Positions 14,939 through 23,507 of a stretch of 36,374 bases of DNA are shown one piece after another. The stretch is from Pseudomonadota bacterium (GTDB taxonomy: Bacteria; Pseudomonadota; Alphaproteobacteria; Acetobacterales; Acetobacteraceae): assembly GCA_021815825.1 (NCBI GenBank), contig JAKAZO010000025.1, positions 1-36,374 of the forward strand, in the 5' to 3' direction. Made by a program: the position numbers and the translations under genes. The notes beneath the pieces were generated by a model. It saw only the letters and a program-made list of their open reading frames with translations, was not told the DNA's origin and searched no databases. How positions within the stretch are numbered: position 1 is the first letter of the stretch; every line of letters starts with the position of its first letter.

Positions 14939-15946
14939 TCAGGCCAGGCGGCGGCCGAGATCGACGACGACGCGTCCGCGGACGCGTCCGGCCAGCATAT
15001 CGTCGGCCAGAGCAGCGGCCTCATCGAGGCCAACCACCCGGCGCATCGCAGCCAGCGTCGCCTCTGGTAGAAGCTCAGCGATGCGAGCCCACCCCCGCTC
15101 GCGCGCCGCGAGGGGCTGCATGACGGAGTCGATGCCGAGAAGGCTCACCCCGCGCAGCAGGAAGGGAATGACGCTGGTGACCAGCTCGCTCCCACCCGCC
15201 AGGCCGCAGGCCGCAACCGCGCCGCCATAGCGGAGTTGTGGCAACACCCCCGCCAGCACACGTCCACCGACGGCATCGATGGCGCCCGCGAAGCGCTCGG
15301 CGCGCAGTGGCCGGTCGCCGGCGGCGGCCAGCTCGGCGCGCGGCACGATGTCCGCAGCGCCGAGCCCTTTGAGGTAATCAGCCTCCTCGCCGCGCCCCGT
15401 CGAGGCGGCGACGCGATAGCCGAGCCGCGACAGCATCGCCACCGCCATGCTGCCGACCCCGCCCGCCGCGCCGGTGACGAGCACCTCGCCGCGCTCCGGC
15501 GCCAGTCCGGCGCGCTCGAGCGTCTCGATCGCCAGCATCGCGGTGATCCCAGCGGTGCCCACCGTCATCGCCGAAGCGGCGGAAAAACCGGCCGGACGGC
15601 GGACGAGCCAGCCAGCCTTCACCCGCGCGCGCTCGGCAAAGCCACCCCAATGCGTCTCGCCGACCCGCCAGCCGGTGAGCAGCACAGCATCACCGGGCGC
15701 GTAGCCGGGATCCGTCGAGGCGAGGACAGAACCGGCGAGATCGATGCCGGGCACATGCGGATATGTCCGCACCAGCCGCCCGACACCCTTCAGGATCATC
15801 GCGTCCTTGTAGTTGAGCGAGGAATGGCTGACGGCGACGGTGACGTCGCCCTCCGGCAGATCCGCCTCAGTGAGCGTGCGGATCTCGGCATGCACGCCGC
15901 CCTCCTGCTCGGTGAGCACCAGCGCACGGAACTCCGATTCGGTCAT
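14939..15946 (-). CDS. acuI: Acrylyl-CoA reductase (NADPH)-type MDR oxidoreductase (AcuI/YhdH)
   Basis: A 335-residue zinc-independent medium-chain dehydrogenase/reductase of the YhdH/AcuI group. Members reduce acryloyl-CoA to propionyl-CoA with NADPH, detoxifying acrylate. Family blocks are 'VSHSSLNYKDAMILKGVGRL' (about 39-58), 'PGIDLAGSV', 'GWRVGETHWGGFAERARV' (about 92-109), the Rossmann motif 'VLVTGAAGGVGSMAVAMLSR' (about 155-174) and 'SVMQPLAARERGW'. The length is normal and no key residue is missing. It is divergent from wrbA across 208 bp, and its downstream side carries the perfect 19-bp hairpin. No dimethylsulfoniopropionate or 3-hydroxypropionate genes are adjacent, so it may serve general acrylate or enone detoxification. 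Confidence 0.92.
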   Translation of the reverse strand: MTESEFRALVLTEQEGGVHAEIRTLTEADLPEGDVTVAVSHSSLNYKDAMILKGVGRLVRTYPHVPGIDLAGSVLASTDPGYAPGDAVLLTGWRVGETHWGGFAERARVKAGWLVRRPAGFSAASAMTVGTAGITAMLAIETLERAGLAPERGEVLVTGAAGGVGSMAVAMLSRLGYRVAASTGRGEEADYLKGLGAADIVPRAELAAAGDRPLRAERFAGAIDAVGGRVLAGVLPQLRYGGAVAACGLAGGSELVTSVIPFLLRGVSLLGIDSVMQPLAARERGWARIAELLPEATLAAMRRVVGLDEAAALADDMLAGRVRGRVVVDLGRRLA

Positions 15947-16086
15947 GACGCGTCTCCCCTCTCTGTCCCGGTGTCAAACCCGGCCTTATCATGGCGAAGT
16001 CTCGCAGCGGCGCCGCGGGCGATCAACCGCCCTGCCTGTCGGCCCGCCGGAACGCGCCGTGGAGGTTACAGCGCTAGACAAGTTCG

Positions 16087-16100
16087 ATATCAGATAATAT
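16087..16100 (+). promoter_or_regulatory. Operator-like palindrome between acuI and wrbA
   Basis: ATAT-CAGATA-ATAT lies in a small AT-rich island in the divergent intergenic region, 55 bp before wrbA. Quinone reductase genes are often controlled by MarR/HxlR-type repressors that bind such AT-rich palindromes. No regulator gene is next to it. Confidence 0.25.
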
Positions 16101-16154
16101 GCTTGCTTACGGTATGGGCCCGCTCGCCCGGAACACCAGCGCAAGGAAGCCACG

Positions 16155-16757
16155 ATGAGCAAAATCCTCGTTCTCTATTACTCAAGCTACGGCCATATCG
16201 AGCGCATGGCCGAGGCCGTCGCCGCCGGCGCGCGCTCCGTCGCCGGGGCAACCGTCGCGGTCAAGCGCGTCCCCGAACTGATGCCGCGCGAGGTCGCCGA
16301 GAAGGCGCATGTCAAGCTCGACCAGGCCGCGCCGATCGCCACCGTGGACGAGTTGGCCGAATACGATGCCATCATCTTCGGCACGCCCACGCGTTTCGGC
16401 AACATGGCCGCGCAGATGCGCAACTTTCTCGATCAGACGGGCGGGCTCTGGGCACAAGGCAAGCTGATCGGCAAGATCGGCAGTGTTTTCGCCTCGACCG
16501 CGAGCCAGCACGGGGGGCAGGAGACGACCATCACTTCATTCCACACCACGTTGCTGCACCACGGCATGATCATCGTCGGCATCCCGTACTCGCAGGCCGG
16601 CCTCGTCAACATGGCCGAGATCACCGGCGGCACGCCGTATGGCGCCACGACGCTGGCCGGGCCGGATGGGTCCCGCCAGCCCTCGGCGAACGAGCTCGCG
16701 CTGGCAGAGTACCAGGGCAAGCACGTCGCCGAATTGGCGGCCCGCCTGGCCGGCTGA
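16155..16757 (+). CDS. wrbA: NAD(P)H:quinone oxidoreductase, WrbA type
   Basis: A 200-residue flavodoxin-like FMN enzyme that reduces quinones by two electrons to avoid semiquinone radicals, in the cytosol as a tetramer. The FMN phosphate loop '[20 protein letters not shown]' is at residues 6-25. '[27 protein letters not shown]' (about 73-99), '[16 protein letters not shown]' (about 109-124) and 'GIPYSQ' are the WrbA hallmarks. The size matches the family. AAGGAAG precedes the ATG. A strong hairpin follows the stop. It is divergent from acuI; both handle reactive electrophiles, which may explain the shared intergenic region. Confidence 0.96.
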   Translation: MSKILVLYYSSYGHIERMAEAVAAGARSVAGATVAVKRVPELMPREVAEKAHVKLDQAAPIATVDELAEYDAIIFGTPTRFGNMAAQMRNFLDQTGGLWAQGKLIGKIGSVFASTASQHGGQETTITSFHTTLLHHGMIIVGIPYSQAGLVNMAEITGGTPYGATTLAGPDGSRQPSANELALAEYQGKHVAELAARLAG

Positions 16758-16766
16758 CGTCTCGGT

Positions 16767-16796
16767 CCGGCCCGTCTCCCGCGGGGGACGGGCCGG
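16767..16796 (+). terminator. Strong hairpin after wrbA
   Basis: CCGGCCCGTC (16767-16776) pairs perfectly with GACGGGCCGG (16787-16796), and the inner TCCC/GGGG continues the stem. It begins ten bases after the wrbA stop. CTCT, not a U-run, follows. Confidence 0.55.
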
Positions 16797-16877
16797 CTCT
16801 GGTCAGGCTGAACGGCGCTCCCTGATCCTCGGATGAACAGGTTTTGGTTGTGCCCTGATCACCGGGTGGGTAGGAAT

Positions 16878-16892
16878 GTTAGTATTACTAAC
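16878..16892 (+). promoter_or_regulatory. GTTAGTA-T-TACTAAC palindrome ahead of lipoprotein gene
   Basis: A perfect 7-bp inverted repeat around one central T, in an AT-rich patch ending five bases before the ribosome site (AGGAG, 16898-16902). It could be a repressor operator that blocks the start of transcription or translation, or it may overlap the promoter -10 region. No cognate regulator is adjacent. Confidence 0.45.
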
Positions 16893-16909
16893 GTCCCAGG
16901 AGTCCGCCG

Positions 16910-17443
16910 ATGTCCCCCACCCGCCGCGCGCTGCTCAGCGCCACCCCGCTTCTCGCCGTCGCCGCCTGCGCCGGCCAGACCGCCGCGCAAGTCTCGGCCC
17001 AGATCGTCGCCGACCTCAACAACGCCATCGCCGCGCTGTCCAACGCGGTGCCGGCCATCGCGAAGGCAGATCCGTCCCTGCTGCCCGCGCAGGTCCAGGC
17101 CCAAATCCAGACCTATGCCGCGCAGGCGCGGGGCGTTCTGACATCGGTATCGATGAGCATGACCGCGACTGCGGCCGCTCCGGCGCTGAGCAAGGCCGAG
17201 GCGGACCTGAACGCGATCCTCGCCGCGCTCGCCGCCGTCCCGCTGATCCCGCCGCCCTATTCCATGATCATCGCCGCCGCCGCGATGGTCGCGCCCATGG
17301 TTGAGGGCTACATCGCGACGCTGACCGGCGCGCCAGCGAAGGCTGCCACCGCGCCGACGATGCTGGCGGCACGCTACGGCAGCGGCATGACGCTTTCGCA
17401 GGCCGAGCAGCAGCTCGCCGCGGCGGCGAAAGGGCAGATTTGA
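16910..17443 (+). CDS. Putative lipoprotein, Ala-rich helical, unknown function
   Basis: A 177-residue protein. The N terminus 'MSPTRRALLSATPLLAVAAC' is a lipoprotein signal: basic start, hydrophobic core and lipobox VAAC with Cys20. The paired Arg before the core could also allow Tat export, though the Tat consensus is incomplete. The mature part is very Ala/Gln-rich and helical ('QVSAQIVADLNNAIAALSNA'), with a central hydrophobic stretch 'PPPYSMIIAAAAMVAPMV' that may insert into membrane. I do not recognise a named family; similar proteins accompany phage-type or papain-like proteins in alphaproteobacterial genomes, as far as I recall. The start is fixed by AGGAG seven bases upstream. Its stop overlaps the next ATG (TGATG), so the two genes are coupled. 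Confidence 0.75.
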   Translation: MSPTRRALLSATPLLAVAACAGQTAAQVSAQIVADLNNAIAALSNAVPAIAKADPSLLPAQVQAQIQTYAAQARGVLTSVSMSMTATAAAPALSKAEADLNAILAALAAVPLIPPPYSMIIAAAAMVAPMVEGYIATLTGAPAKAATAPTMLAARYGSGMTLSQAEQQLAAAAKGQI

Positions 17444-18204
17444 TGCGCCTCGGGCGTCTCGGACACAGCGAGGCGGCGCTGGCGAAGGCACCGCAACTGG
17501 CCACCCATCGCTTCGCCGCCATGCCGCCTCCGCCCGCGGTCGACCGTGGGGCGGTTCCGTTCCAGCCACGCCTGTTCGATAACGACACCCTGCCGGACTG
17601 CACCGCGGCGGCGCTTGCAAACGCGGCGCTGGCGGTCTCGGCGCTCAATGGCTTCGAAGCCGCGATCGCCGATACGGCGATCCCGGCCTTCTACGCGGCT
17701 TGCATCGGGATGCAAGGGGCGACCGCAGCGCAACTCGCCGTGACCGAGGGCGCGATCGCGATCGAGGTCCTCGAGCGGCAGCTGACCCGCGGCTTCGATG
17801 TCGGCCAGGACGCCCCGCTGACCGGCCTCTACGGAGTGCTGCCGCTGGCGCCAAGCAGCCTTGCCACCGCCATCGCCCATGTCGGCCCCGGCTATTGGGG
17901 CGTCACGCTCACCGCGCGGGACATGGACAACGCCGCCAGCGCCGAGCCCTGGGATGACGACGGGAGCCTCGATCCTGGCCCCATCGCCGGCGGCCACATG
18001 CTGATGGCGTGGGACTATGCCGGCCTGGCCGAGACCGACACGCTCCGCCTCGCCACCTGGGGCCGGTTCAAGCTGGCGACTTGGCGCTGGGTGCGGCGAC
18101 GTCTCGATGAGGCCTACGGTCTCGTCTGGCGGCAATTGTCCACGGTCAGCGGAACCGATCTCGGCGTCGATGTGGCGCGGCTCGAGGCCGAACTCAACAC
18201 ATAG
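17443..18204 (+). CDS. Papain-like-fold protein (putative cysteine peptidase)
   Basis: A 253-residue protein with a papain-like layout. Cys53 sits in 'LFDNDTLPDCTAAALANAA', the position of the active-site Cys helix. His185 sits in 'GGHMLMAWDY', the usual His strand (GGHxxxxxGY). 'LATWGRFKLATWRWVRRRLDEAY' resembles the 'NSWG' strand, with Thr-Trp-Gly in place of Asn-Ser-Trp-Gly, so the third catalytic residue is unclear. This pattern is known from bacterial and phage-encoded proteins annotated as hypothetical or C1-like peptidases. Translation begins at the ATG overlapping the lipoprotein stop. No signal peptide is visible. Activity is unproved; it could process the partner lipoprotein, act on cell-wall material, or be a catalytically dead scaffold. 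Confidence 0.72.
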   Translation: MRLGRLGHSEAALAKAPQLATHRFAAMPPPPAVDRGAVPFQPRLFDNDTLPDCTAAALANAALAVSALNGFEAAIADTAIPAFYAACIGMQGATAAQLAVTEGAIAIEVLERQLTRGFDVGQDAPLTGLYGVLPLAPSSLATAIAHVGPGYWGVTLTARDMDNAASAEPWDDDGSLDPGPIAGGHMLMAWDYAGLAETDTLRLATWGRFKLATWRWVRRRLDEAYGLVWRQLSTVSGTDLGVDVARLEAELNT

Positions 18205-18214
18205 CGATGACCGA

Positions 18215-18838
18215 TCACATCGCGCGCGCCGAACCCGTATAGAAATAGGTGAGCAGCTTCGGTCCACGCGCGTAGGCGGCTTCCAGGCTCTCGACCTGGA
18301 AGCCGCTGTCGCGGACAAGCGCCTCGATGGGACGATTGAGGTGGCAGCCGCCGGCAATATGCCGCCAGGCCGGCGTCAGCCGATCCTGCCAGAGCCGCAC
18401 GCCGGCATCCGGTGCCCGCCCATGCTCGCAGAACAGCAGCCGGCCACCGGGGCGCAGCACCCGCCGGGCGTCGGTCAGTGCACGGCGCGGATCGGGGACG
18501 CTGCACAGCGTCCAGGTGGTGACCACTGTATCAATCGACTGGCTCTCGATCGGTAGCGCCTCCGCGGATCCGTCCACCAACTCCACCGGAAACGCCGCAT
18601 CCCGTCCGCGCGCCATCGCCAGGAGCGCCATGGCGGGATCGATGCCGACCACCTCGGCCACGGCAGGGCCATAGAATGGCAAATTGAACCCCGGACCGAT
18701 GCCGAGCTCCAGCACCCTTCCGGCCGCAGCCCCGCAAACGCGGGCACGATAGCGGTTGAGCTCAGGCGCCCGCATCGCCAGCGCGATCAACCGCGGCAGA
18801 ACGCGCGCCTGATAGAACCCTGTGACGCCTCCACCCAT
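18215..18838 (-). CDS. Class I SAM-dependent methyltransferase
   Basis: A 207-residue methyltransferase of the Methyltransf_11 type. Motif I is 'RVLELGIGPGFNLPFY' (about 41-56), followed by the acidic 'VVGIDPAM' that contacts the SAM ribose. Then come 'LVDGSAEALPIESQSIDTVV' and the post-motif 'VLRPGGRLLFCEHG'. The C-terminal 'RLWQDRLTPAWRHIAGGCHLNR' is typical of small phosphatidylethanolamine/UbiE-like or thiol methyltransferases, but the substrate is unknown. I chose the ATG at 18838 because GGAGG precedes it by eight bases; the longer frame would run through the small-RNA terminator. It is convergent with the papain-like gene, the stops being only ten bases apart. Confidence 0.9.
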   Translation of the reverse strand: MGGGVTGFYQARVLPRLIALAMRAPELNRYRARVCGAAAGRVLELGIGPGFNLPFYGPAVAEVVGIDPAMALLAMARGRDAAFPVELVDGSAEALPIESQSIDTVVTTWTLCSVPDPRRALTDARRVLRPGGRLLFCEHGRAPDAGVRLWQDRLTPAWRHIAGGCHLNRPIEALVRDSGFQVESLEAAYARGPKLLTYFYTGSARAM

Positions 18839-18965
18839 GCATGGCCCCTCCTGCCGGCCGCGCCCGATGCGGCCAAGCCGATCGGCTTTCGGCACCTGCC
18901 GGCACCGCGGATTTCCAAAGAGCACGACATCCGTTATACCCCGGGTCGGGCTCGCGACTCGGGGC

Positions 18966-18993
18966 AAAAAAATGGCGGCGCTGAGCGCCGCCA
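18966..18993 (-). terminator. Intrinsic terminator of the small RNA
   Basis: A perfect 9-bp GC stem (TGGCGGCGC/GCGCCGCCA) with a three-base TCA loop, followed at once by TTTTTTT on the minus strand. It is the clearest Rho-independent terminator in the window. It should also keep small-RNA transcription out of the methyltransferase gene. Confidence 0.9.
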
Positions 18994-19046
18994 AGTTTAG
19001 GGAGGAAACGTCCAAGAATGCAGGACGCGCTGAGCGCGCCCTACGT
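18966..19046 (-). ncRNA. Predicted small RNA with anti-Shine-Dalgarno loop
   Basis: On the minus strand three hairpins follow one another. First comes GGGCGCGC-TCA-GCGCGTCC (19041-19023). Then GTTT-CCTCCCT-AAAC (19009-18995) presents CCUCCC in its loop. Last is TGGCGGCGC-TCA-GCGCCGCCA (18993-18973), followed by seven Ts (18972-18966), a textbook Rho-independent terminator. A good promoter lies just upstream (19079-19052), giving an RNA of about 80 bases. No reading frame with a ribosome site is inside. Loops with CCUCC that can pair with ribosome-binding sites characterise several alphaproteobacterial trans-acting small RNAs (for example CcsR and alpha-r14-type), so it probably represses translation of multiple mRNAs. 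Family membership is not established. It neither belongs to ribF (opposite strand) nor needs the methyltransferase gene downstream. Confidence 0.75.
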
Positions 19047-19051
19047 CCATG

Positions 19052-19079
19052 ATGATAAGCGCCCGCGGCGGCGGTGCAA
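19052..19079 (-). promoter_or_regulatory. Sigma-70-type promoter of the small RNA
   Basis: On the minus strand TTGCAC (19079-19074) and TATCAT (19057-19052) are separated by 16 bases. The -10 differs from TATAAT at one position. The expected start is near 19044-19047, exactly where the first hairpin begins. Confidence 0.65.
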
Positions 19080-19208
19080 GGGATATTTGTGCAGTGCAGC
19101 GGTCTCGTTCGCATGCGAGCCGAGCGCTGTGCTGTTCTTGCAACAGTGCGGATGAGCGGTTAGGCTGGCCTGCGCCGTGGGCCGCGGCCCTGCGGGATCA
19201 CCGGGTTT

Positions 19209-19236
19209 TTGAATTCCGCATTTGTTTCAGTTATCT
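19209..19236 (+). promoter_or_regulatory. Candidate ribF promoter
   Basis: TTGAAT (19209-19214) and TTATCT (19231-19236) are 16 bases apart in an AT-rich patch about 100 bp before ribF. The match is moderate and no other good candidate is near the gene. Confidence 0.35.
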
Positions 19237-19336
19237 GACAATCACGGTCATGACGCTCGCAATACGGCAGACCGGGCGGGCCTGATGCGAGATCGGATCG
19301 CCGGCGTCGGCTGGCTCTAAATTTGGCAAGGCTGAC

Positions 19337-20272
19337 ATGCAGGACATTCCGGTCTATCGGGATTGGCGGGCGGTCCCCGCCTCGGCACGCGGAGCGTCGG
19401 TCGCGCTCGGAAATTTCGACGGGGTCCATCTCGGGCACGCCAGCGTGGTGCGCGCGGCTCACGCGGCGCGGCCGGACGCCGCGCTTGCGGTGCTGACCTT
19501 CGAGCCGCACCCTCGCGAACTGTTCCGCCCCGAAGACCCCCCATTCCGCCTGACTCTCGCCGCTGAAAAGGCCGCCGCCCTCGCGCAGCTCGGTGTGCAG
19601 ACGATCTTCGAGATCGCGTTCGACTGGTCCTTCAGCGCGCTCACCGCCGAGGCGTTCGTCAGCGATGTTCTGGCCGGGGCATTGGGGGCGCGACACCTGG
19701 CGTGCGGGGTCGATTTCGCCTTCGGCCACCGCCGCGGCGGCGATATCGGGTTTCTCGCGACGCAGGCGGAGGCGCGCGGCATCGGCCTCACCGTGGTGCC
19801 GCCGCTGGCCGACGCGCAGGGTCCGATCTCGGCCTCGCGCATCCGACGGTTGCTGCAGGACGGATACCCGGAGCGGGCCGCGGCCGAACTCGGGCGGAAC
19901 TGGTCCATTCGCGGCGTCGTCGCCCATGGCGATGCGCGCGGCCGGACGATCGGCTTCCCGACCGCGAATATCCCCCTCGGCCGCCATCTCGAACCGGCCC
20001 GGGGCGTCTATGCGGTCACGGTGACGCTTCCGAACGGCGCGACCTACCCGGGTGTGGCGAATATCGGCCGCCGGCCGACCGTGAGCCGCTCGCTCGAAAG
20101 CCGGCTTGAGGCGCATCTGTTTGATTTCGAAGGTGATCTCTACGGGGCGGAGGCATCCGTCGCGCTGCACGCCTTTCTGCGCCCGGAGCGGAAATTCTCC
20201 GGGCTCGATCAGCTGAAGACCCAGATCGCCGCCGATGTCGCCGAGGCCCGCGCGCTGCTCGGCATCGACTGA
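19337..20272 (+). CDS. ribF: Bifunctional riboflavin kinase/FAD synthetase
   Basis: A 311-residue cytoplasmic enzyme converting riboflavin to FMN and then FAD. The N-terminal adenylyltransferase domain (about 15-180) has 'VALGNFDGVHLGHASVV' with the nucleotidyltransferase HxGH motif, 'LTFEPHPRELF' and 'ISASRIRRLLQDG'. The C-terminal riboflavin kinase domain (about 185-311) has 'GVVAHGDARGRTIGFPTANI', 'GVYAVTVTL', 'GVANIGRRPT' and 'LEAHLFDFEGDLYG'. The length is usual. The order ribF, ileS, lspA is conserved in many bacteria. Here 442 bp separate ribF from ileS, so they may be transcribed separately. Confidence 0.97.
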   Translation: MQDIPVYRDWRAVPASARGASVALGNFDGVHLGHASVVRAAHAARPDAALAVLTFEPHPRELFRPEDPPFRLTLAAEKAAALAQLGVQTIFEIAFDWSFSALTAEAFVSDVLAGALGARHLACGVDFAFGHRRGGDIGFLATQAEARGIGLTVVPPLADAQGPISASRIRRLLQDGYPERAAAELGRNWSIRGVVAHGDARGRTIGFPTANIPLGRHLEPARGVYAVTVTLPNGATYPGVANIGRRPTVSRSLESRLEAHLFDFEGDLYGAEASVALHAFLRPERKFSGLDQLKTQIAADVAEARALLGID

Positions 20273-20714
20273 TCCAGCCCGCAAATCATCATGATGGTCC
20301 GGTACCAACGCCGGTTTCTCGGCTTTGGCCGCACGATCACGGGCGGGGCCGGCGGCCCTCTTGGCCACCGGCCCACTTCTCCGCCGTCCCCGCCGACGCG
20401 ATGCCGAGGAGGATGGCAGGCCCGATCATCATTATGGCCTAAAATCCCAGCTCAAAGGCGATAATCCAGCAACAGCCCCGGCTAGGTGATAGTGCTATCC
20501 CGGTTCGCTGACGACAGCATGACGCGTTTCGGCGCCGGATCGCTCCCGACGATGGTCCATTTCGGACGCTTGACCGCCAGGCACCCCGCTCCGCATAGTC
20601 CCGCCCATGTCGGAGCCCTGCCGCGCGCGAATTCCCTCCCCGGCCGCCTGACCCGGTCCGGCCTCGTCGCGCGCCCGCTCCGGCCGATCCCCATCCCGCC
20701 TGCGAAAGACCCAG
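20273..20714. other. 442-bp gene-free gap between ribF and ileS
   Basis: No convincing gene. Frames here, including a long minus-strand one continuing over ileS, show shadow-type composition. A strong hairpin at 20346-20374 follows ribF. I looked for a T-box leader ahead of ileS (an antiterminator with the conserved T-box sequence) and saw none. The final 15 bases before ileS contain only a weak ribosome site. Confidence 0.45.
20346..20374 (+). terminator. Hairpin downstream of ribF
   Basis: GGGCCGG (20346-20352) pairs with CCGGCCC (20368-20374), and an inner GGCC/GGCC pair surrounds the loop CTCTT. It is strong and GC-rich but 74 bases past the stop and lacks a U-run. Confidence 0.4.
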
Positions 20715-23507
20715 ATGACCGAGACCCAGGACTACCGCGACACCGTGTTCCTGCCGCGGACGGATTTTCCAATGCGCGGCGATCTCCCGCGCCGCGAACC
20801 CGAGATCCTGGCCCGCTGGGAGCGGATGAACCTCTGGGCAAAGCTGCGCGCGACTGCGCGCGGGCGCGAGAAGTTCATTTTGCATGACGGCCCGCCCTAC
20901 GCCAACGGCAACCTGCATATCGGCACCGCGCTGAACAAGATTCTGAAGGACGTCGTCAACCGCGCCCGGCAGATGGCCGGCTTCGACGCGGACTATATCC
21001 CCGGCTGGGACTGCCATGGCCTGCCGATCGAATGGAAGATCGAGGAAGAATACCGCAAATCCGGACGCGACAAGGATGCGGTACCGATTCTCGATTTCCG
21101 CGCCGAGTGCCGCGCCTATGCCGCTCACTGGATGAACGTGCAGGCGGAAGAGTTCCGCCGCCTCGGCGTCGAGGGCGACTTCGCGCATCGTTATGCCACC
21201 ATGGATTTTTCCGCCGAGGCCGCCATCGCAGGCGAGATCGGCAAGTTCCTCCTCAATGGCGCGCTCTATCGCGGCTTGCGCCCGGTGCTGTGGTCGCCGG
21301 TGGAGAAAACCGCGCTCGCCGAGGCCGAGGTCGAATATCACGACCATACCTCGACGACGATCTGGGTGCGCTTCCCGATCGTGACCCCGGCTGCCCCCAT
21401 GCTCACAGGTGCGAGCGTGGTGATCTGGACGACGACGCCTTGGACGATGCCAGGCAACCGCGCGATCGCCTTCGGCCCCGACATCGAATACGCGCTCGTG
21501 CATGTGGACACCGCTACGGAGAGCGCCGGCGCACGCGCAGGCGAACGGTTGCTCGTCGCGTTGCCGCTGCTGCCGGCGTTTCTCGACGTCGCCGGGGTCA
21601 CCACCCACCACCTAGAACACGTCTTCACCGGCGCCGAGTTGGCCGGCACGATCTGCGCCCATCCGCTAAGCGGCCTCGGATACGAATTCGCCGTGCCGCT
21701 CTTGCCCGGCGACTTCGTCACCACCGAGGCGGGCACAGGCTTCGTGCATGTCGCGCCGGGACATGGTGACGATGATTTCATCCTCGGCCGCGCCCATGGC
21801 ATCGACGTTCCGGAAACCGTCGGGGATGATGGCACCTTCAACGCGTGGGTGCCGCTGTTTGCCGGGCTGCACGTCTACAAGGCCGCCGATGCCGTCTGCG
21901 CCGCCCTCGCCGATCAAGGCGCGCTGGTGGCGCGCGGCGTGCTGGTCCATTCCTACCCGCATTCCTGGCGCTCCAAGGCGCCGCTGATCTTCCGCGCCAC
22001 GCCGCAATGGTTCATCCGGATGGACGGGCCGGGGCGGATTCGCGAAAAGGCACTCACCGCGATCGGGGCGACCCAGTTCGTGCCGGAACAGGGGCGCAAC
22101 CGCATCGGCAGCATGGTCGCCGCGCGCCCCGACTGGTGCATCTCGCGCCAGCGCGCCTGGGGCGTGCCGATCGCCGTCTTCGTGCATCGCGCCAGCGGCG
22201 AGCCGCTGCGCGACCCCGAGGTCGTCGCGCGCATCGTTGCGATCTTCGAAACGGAGGGCGCGGACGCCTGGTATTCCTCCCCCCCGGAACGCTTCCTCGG
22301 GCCGGGGCGTGATCCCGCGGACTACGAGCAGGTGAAGGACATCGTCGATGTCTGGTTCGAGAGCGGCTCGACCCATGCCTTCGTGCTGGAGGCGCGCGGT
22401 CTGCCCTGGCCGGCCGATCTCTACCTGGAGGGCTCCGATCAACATCGCGGCTGGTTCCACTCGTCACTGCTCGAATCGGTCGGCACGCGCGGCGTCGCGC
22501 CGTTCAAGGCGGTTCTGACGCACGGCTTCGTGCTCGACGAGCAGGGCCGCAAGATGTCGAAATCCCTCGGCAACACCACCGCGCCGCAGGATGTCATCAA
22601 GCAGTATGGCGCCGATATCCTCCGCCTTTGGGTGATGATGTCCGACACTACCGAGGACCTTCGCGTCGGCCCCGAAATTCTCAAGCAGCAGGCCGAACTT
22701 TATCGCCGTCTGCGCAACACGCTGCGCTGGCTGCTGGGCTGCCTGGATGGCTTCACCGAGGCCGAGCGCGTGCCGTACGCAGAGATGCCGGAACTCGAGC
22801 GCTGGGTGCTACACCGGCTCACCGAACTCGATGCAAAGCTGCGCGAGGCCACGCTCTCCTACGACTGGACCGGCTTCTATCCGGCCCTGCATGCGTTTTG
22901 CGCCACCGACCTGTCAGCCTTGTATTTCGACGTCCGCAAGGACACCCTCTATTGCGACCGACCCGACAGTCTTCGCCGTCGGGCCGCGCGCACCGTGCTC
23001 GATCATCTCCATCGCAGCCTGTGCACTTGGCTCGCCCCGGTTCTGTGCTTCACCGCCGAGGAGGCGTGGAGCGCGCGCTTCGGCGCAGAGGGCAGTGTGC
23101 ATCTGGAGACGTTCCCCCCGCTCCCGACAGATTGGCGGGACGAGGCACTGGGAGCGAAGTGGGAACAGATCCGCGCCGTCCGGCTCCACATAACGTCGGA
23201 GATCGAGCGGCGACGCGCGGAGGGCAAAATCCGTTCGTCACTGGAGGCGATCGCCATCATGCCGGATCGCTCGGATGCGGCCGGGCTCCTCGATGAAGCG
23301 AGCTGGGCCGATGTTGCCATCGTTTCGAAGGTTCGCTTCAGCGCCGGCGACATCCCGGCCACGATCGATCTCGCACCAGGGCAAAAATGCGCACGGTGCT
23401 GGAAAGTCCTCGAAGAAGTCGGAACGGACTCGCGGCACCCGACCCTCTGCCACCGCTGCGTGGACGCGGTCGAATCGGGCCTGGTCTGCCGGGCGGCTGC
23501 CGAATGA
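20715..23507 (+). CDS. ileS: Isoleucyl-tRNA synthetase
   Basis: A 930-residue class I aminoacyl-tRNA synthetase charging tRNA-Ile, with an editing domain that removes Val. The catalytic HIGH-type motif is '[14 protein letters not shown]' (His68), with Thr for the last His, as is common in alphaproteobacterial IleRS. '[15 protein letters not shown]' follows. The editing (CP1) domain spans about 200-400 with '[15 protein letters not shown]'. The second signature '[10 protein letters not shown]' begins near 611 (KMSKS 613-617). The C terminus has two Cys pairs, CARC (892-895) and CHRC (912-915), forming the zinc site of the long bacterial form. This type is the usual mupirocin-sensitive class by architecture. 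The stop overlaps the lspA start by four bases. Confidence 0.98.
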   Translation: MTETQDYRDTVFLPRTDFPMRGDLPRREPEILARWERMNLWAKLRATARGREKFILHDGPPYANGNLHIGTALNKILKDVVNRARQMAGFDADYIPGWDCHGLPIEWKIEEEYRKSGRDKDAVPILDFRAECRAYAAHWMNVQAEEFRRLGVEGDFAHRYATMDFSAEAAIAGEIGKFLLNGALYRGLRPVLWSPVEKTALAEAEVEYHDHTSTTIWVRFPIVTPAAPMLTGASVVIWTTTPWTMPGNRAIAFGPDIEYALVHVDTATESAGARAGERLLVALPLLPAFLDVAGVTTHHLEHVFTGAELAGTICAHPLSGLGYEFAVPLLPGDFVTTEAGTGFVHVAPGHGDDDFILGRAHGIDVPETVGDDGTFNAWVPLFAGLHVYKAADAVCAALADQGALVARGVLVHSYPHSWRSKAPLIFRATPQWFIRMDGPGRIREKALTAIGATQFVPEQGRNRIGSMVAARPDWCISRQRAWGVPIAVFVHRASGEPLRDPEVVARIVAIFETEGADAWYSSPPERFLGPGRDPADYEQVKDIVDVWFESGSTHAFVLEARGLPWPADLYLEGSDQHRGWFHSSLLESVGTRGVAPFKAVLTHGFVLDEQGRKMSKSLGNTTAPQDVIKQYGADILRLWVMMSDTTEDLRVGPEILKQQAELYRRLRNTLRWLLGCLDGFTEAERVPYAEMPELERWVLHRLTELDAKLREATLSYDWTGFYPALHAFCATDLSALYFDVRKDTLYCDRPDSLRRRAARTVLDHLHRSLCTWLAPVLCFTAEEAWSARFGAEGSVHLETFPPLPTDWRDEALGAKWEQIRAVRLHITSEIERRRAEGKIRSSLEAIAIMPDRSDAAGLLDEASWADVAIVSKVRFSAGDIPATIDLAPGQKCARCWKVLEEVGTDSRHPTLCHRCVDAVESGLVCRAAAE

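Larger units (their letters stand above)
18839..19336. other. Intergenic region holding the small-RNA gene
   Basis: About 500 bp without a protein gene between the divergent methyltransferase and ribF genes. It contains a minus-strand small-RNA unit (18966-19079, listed separately) and a possible ribF promoter. TATAAC on the minus strand near 18937 could be a -10 element for the methyltransferase gene, without a clear -35. I see nothing else. Confidence 0.5.

Noticed and set aside
16910-18204. Prophage region
   Set aside because: The lipoprotein and papain-like proteins resemble types seen with phages, but no integrase, capsid, tail, terminase or attachment site is nearby.
20273-20714. Possible T-box or other riboswitch before ileS or after ribF
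   Set aside because: I could not find the conserved T-box sequence, a specifier-loop architecture, or an FMN-aptamer-like pattern.
20439-21611. Long minus-strand frame over the start of ileS
   Set aside because: It mirrors ileS, whose signatures are complete. The translation is rich in Arg, Gly and Ala with no family features.
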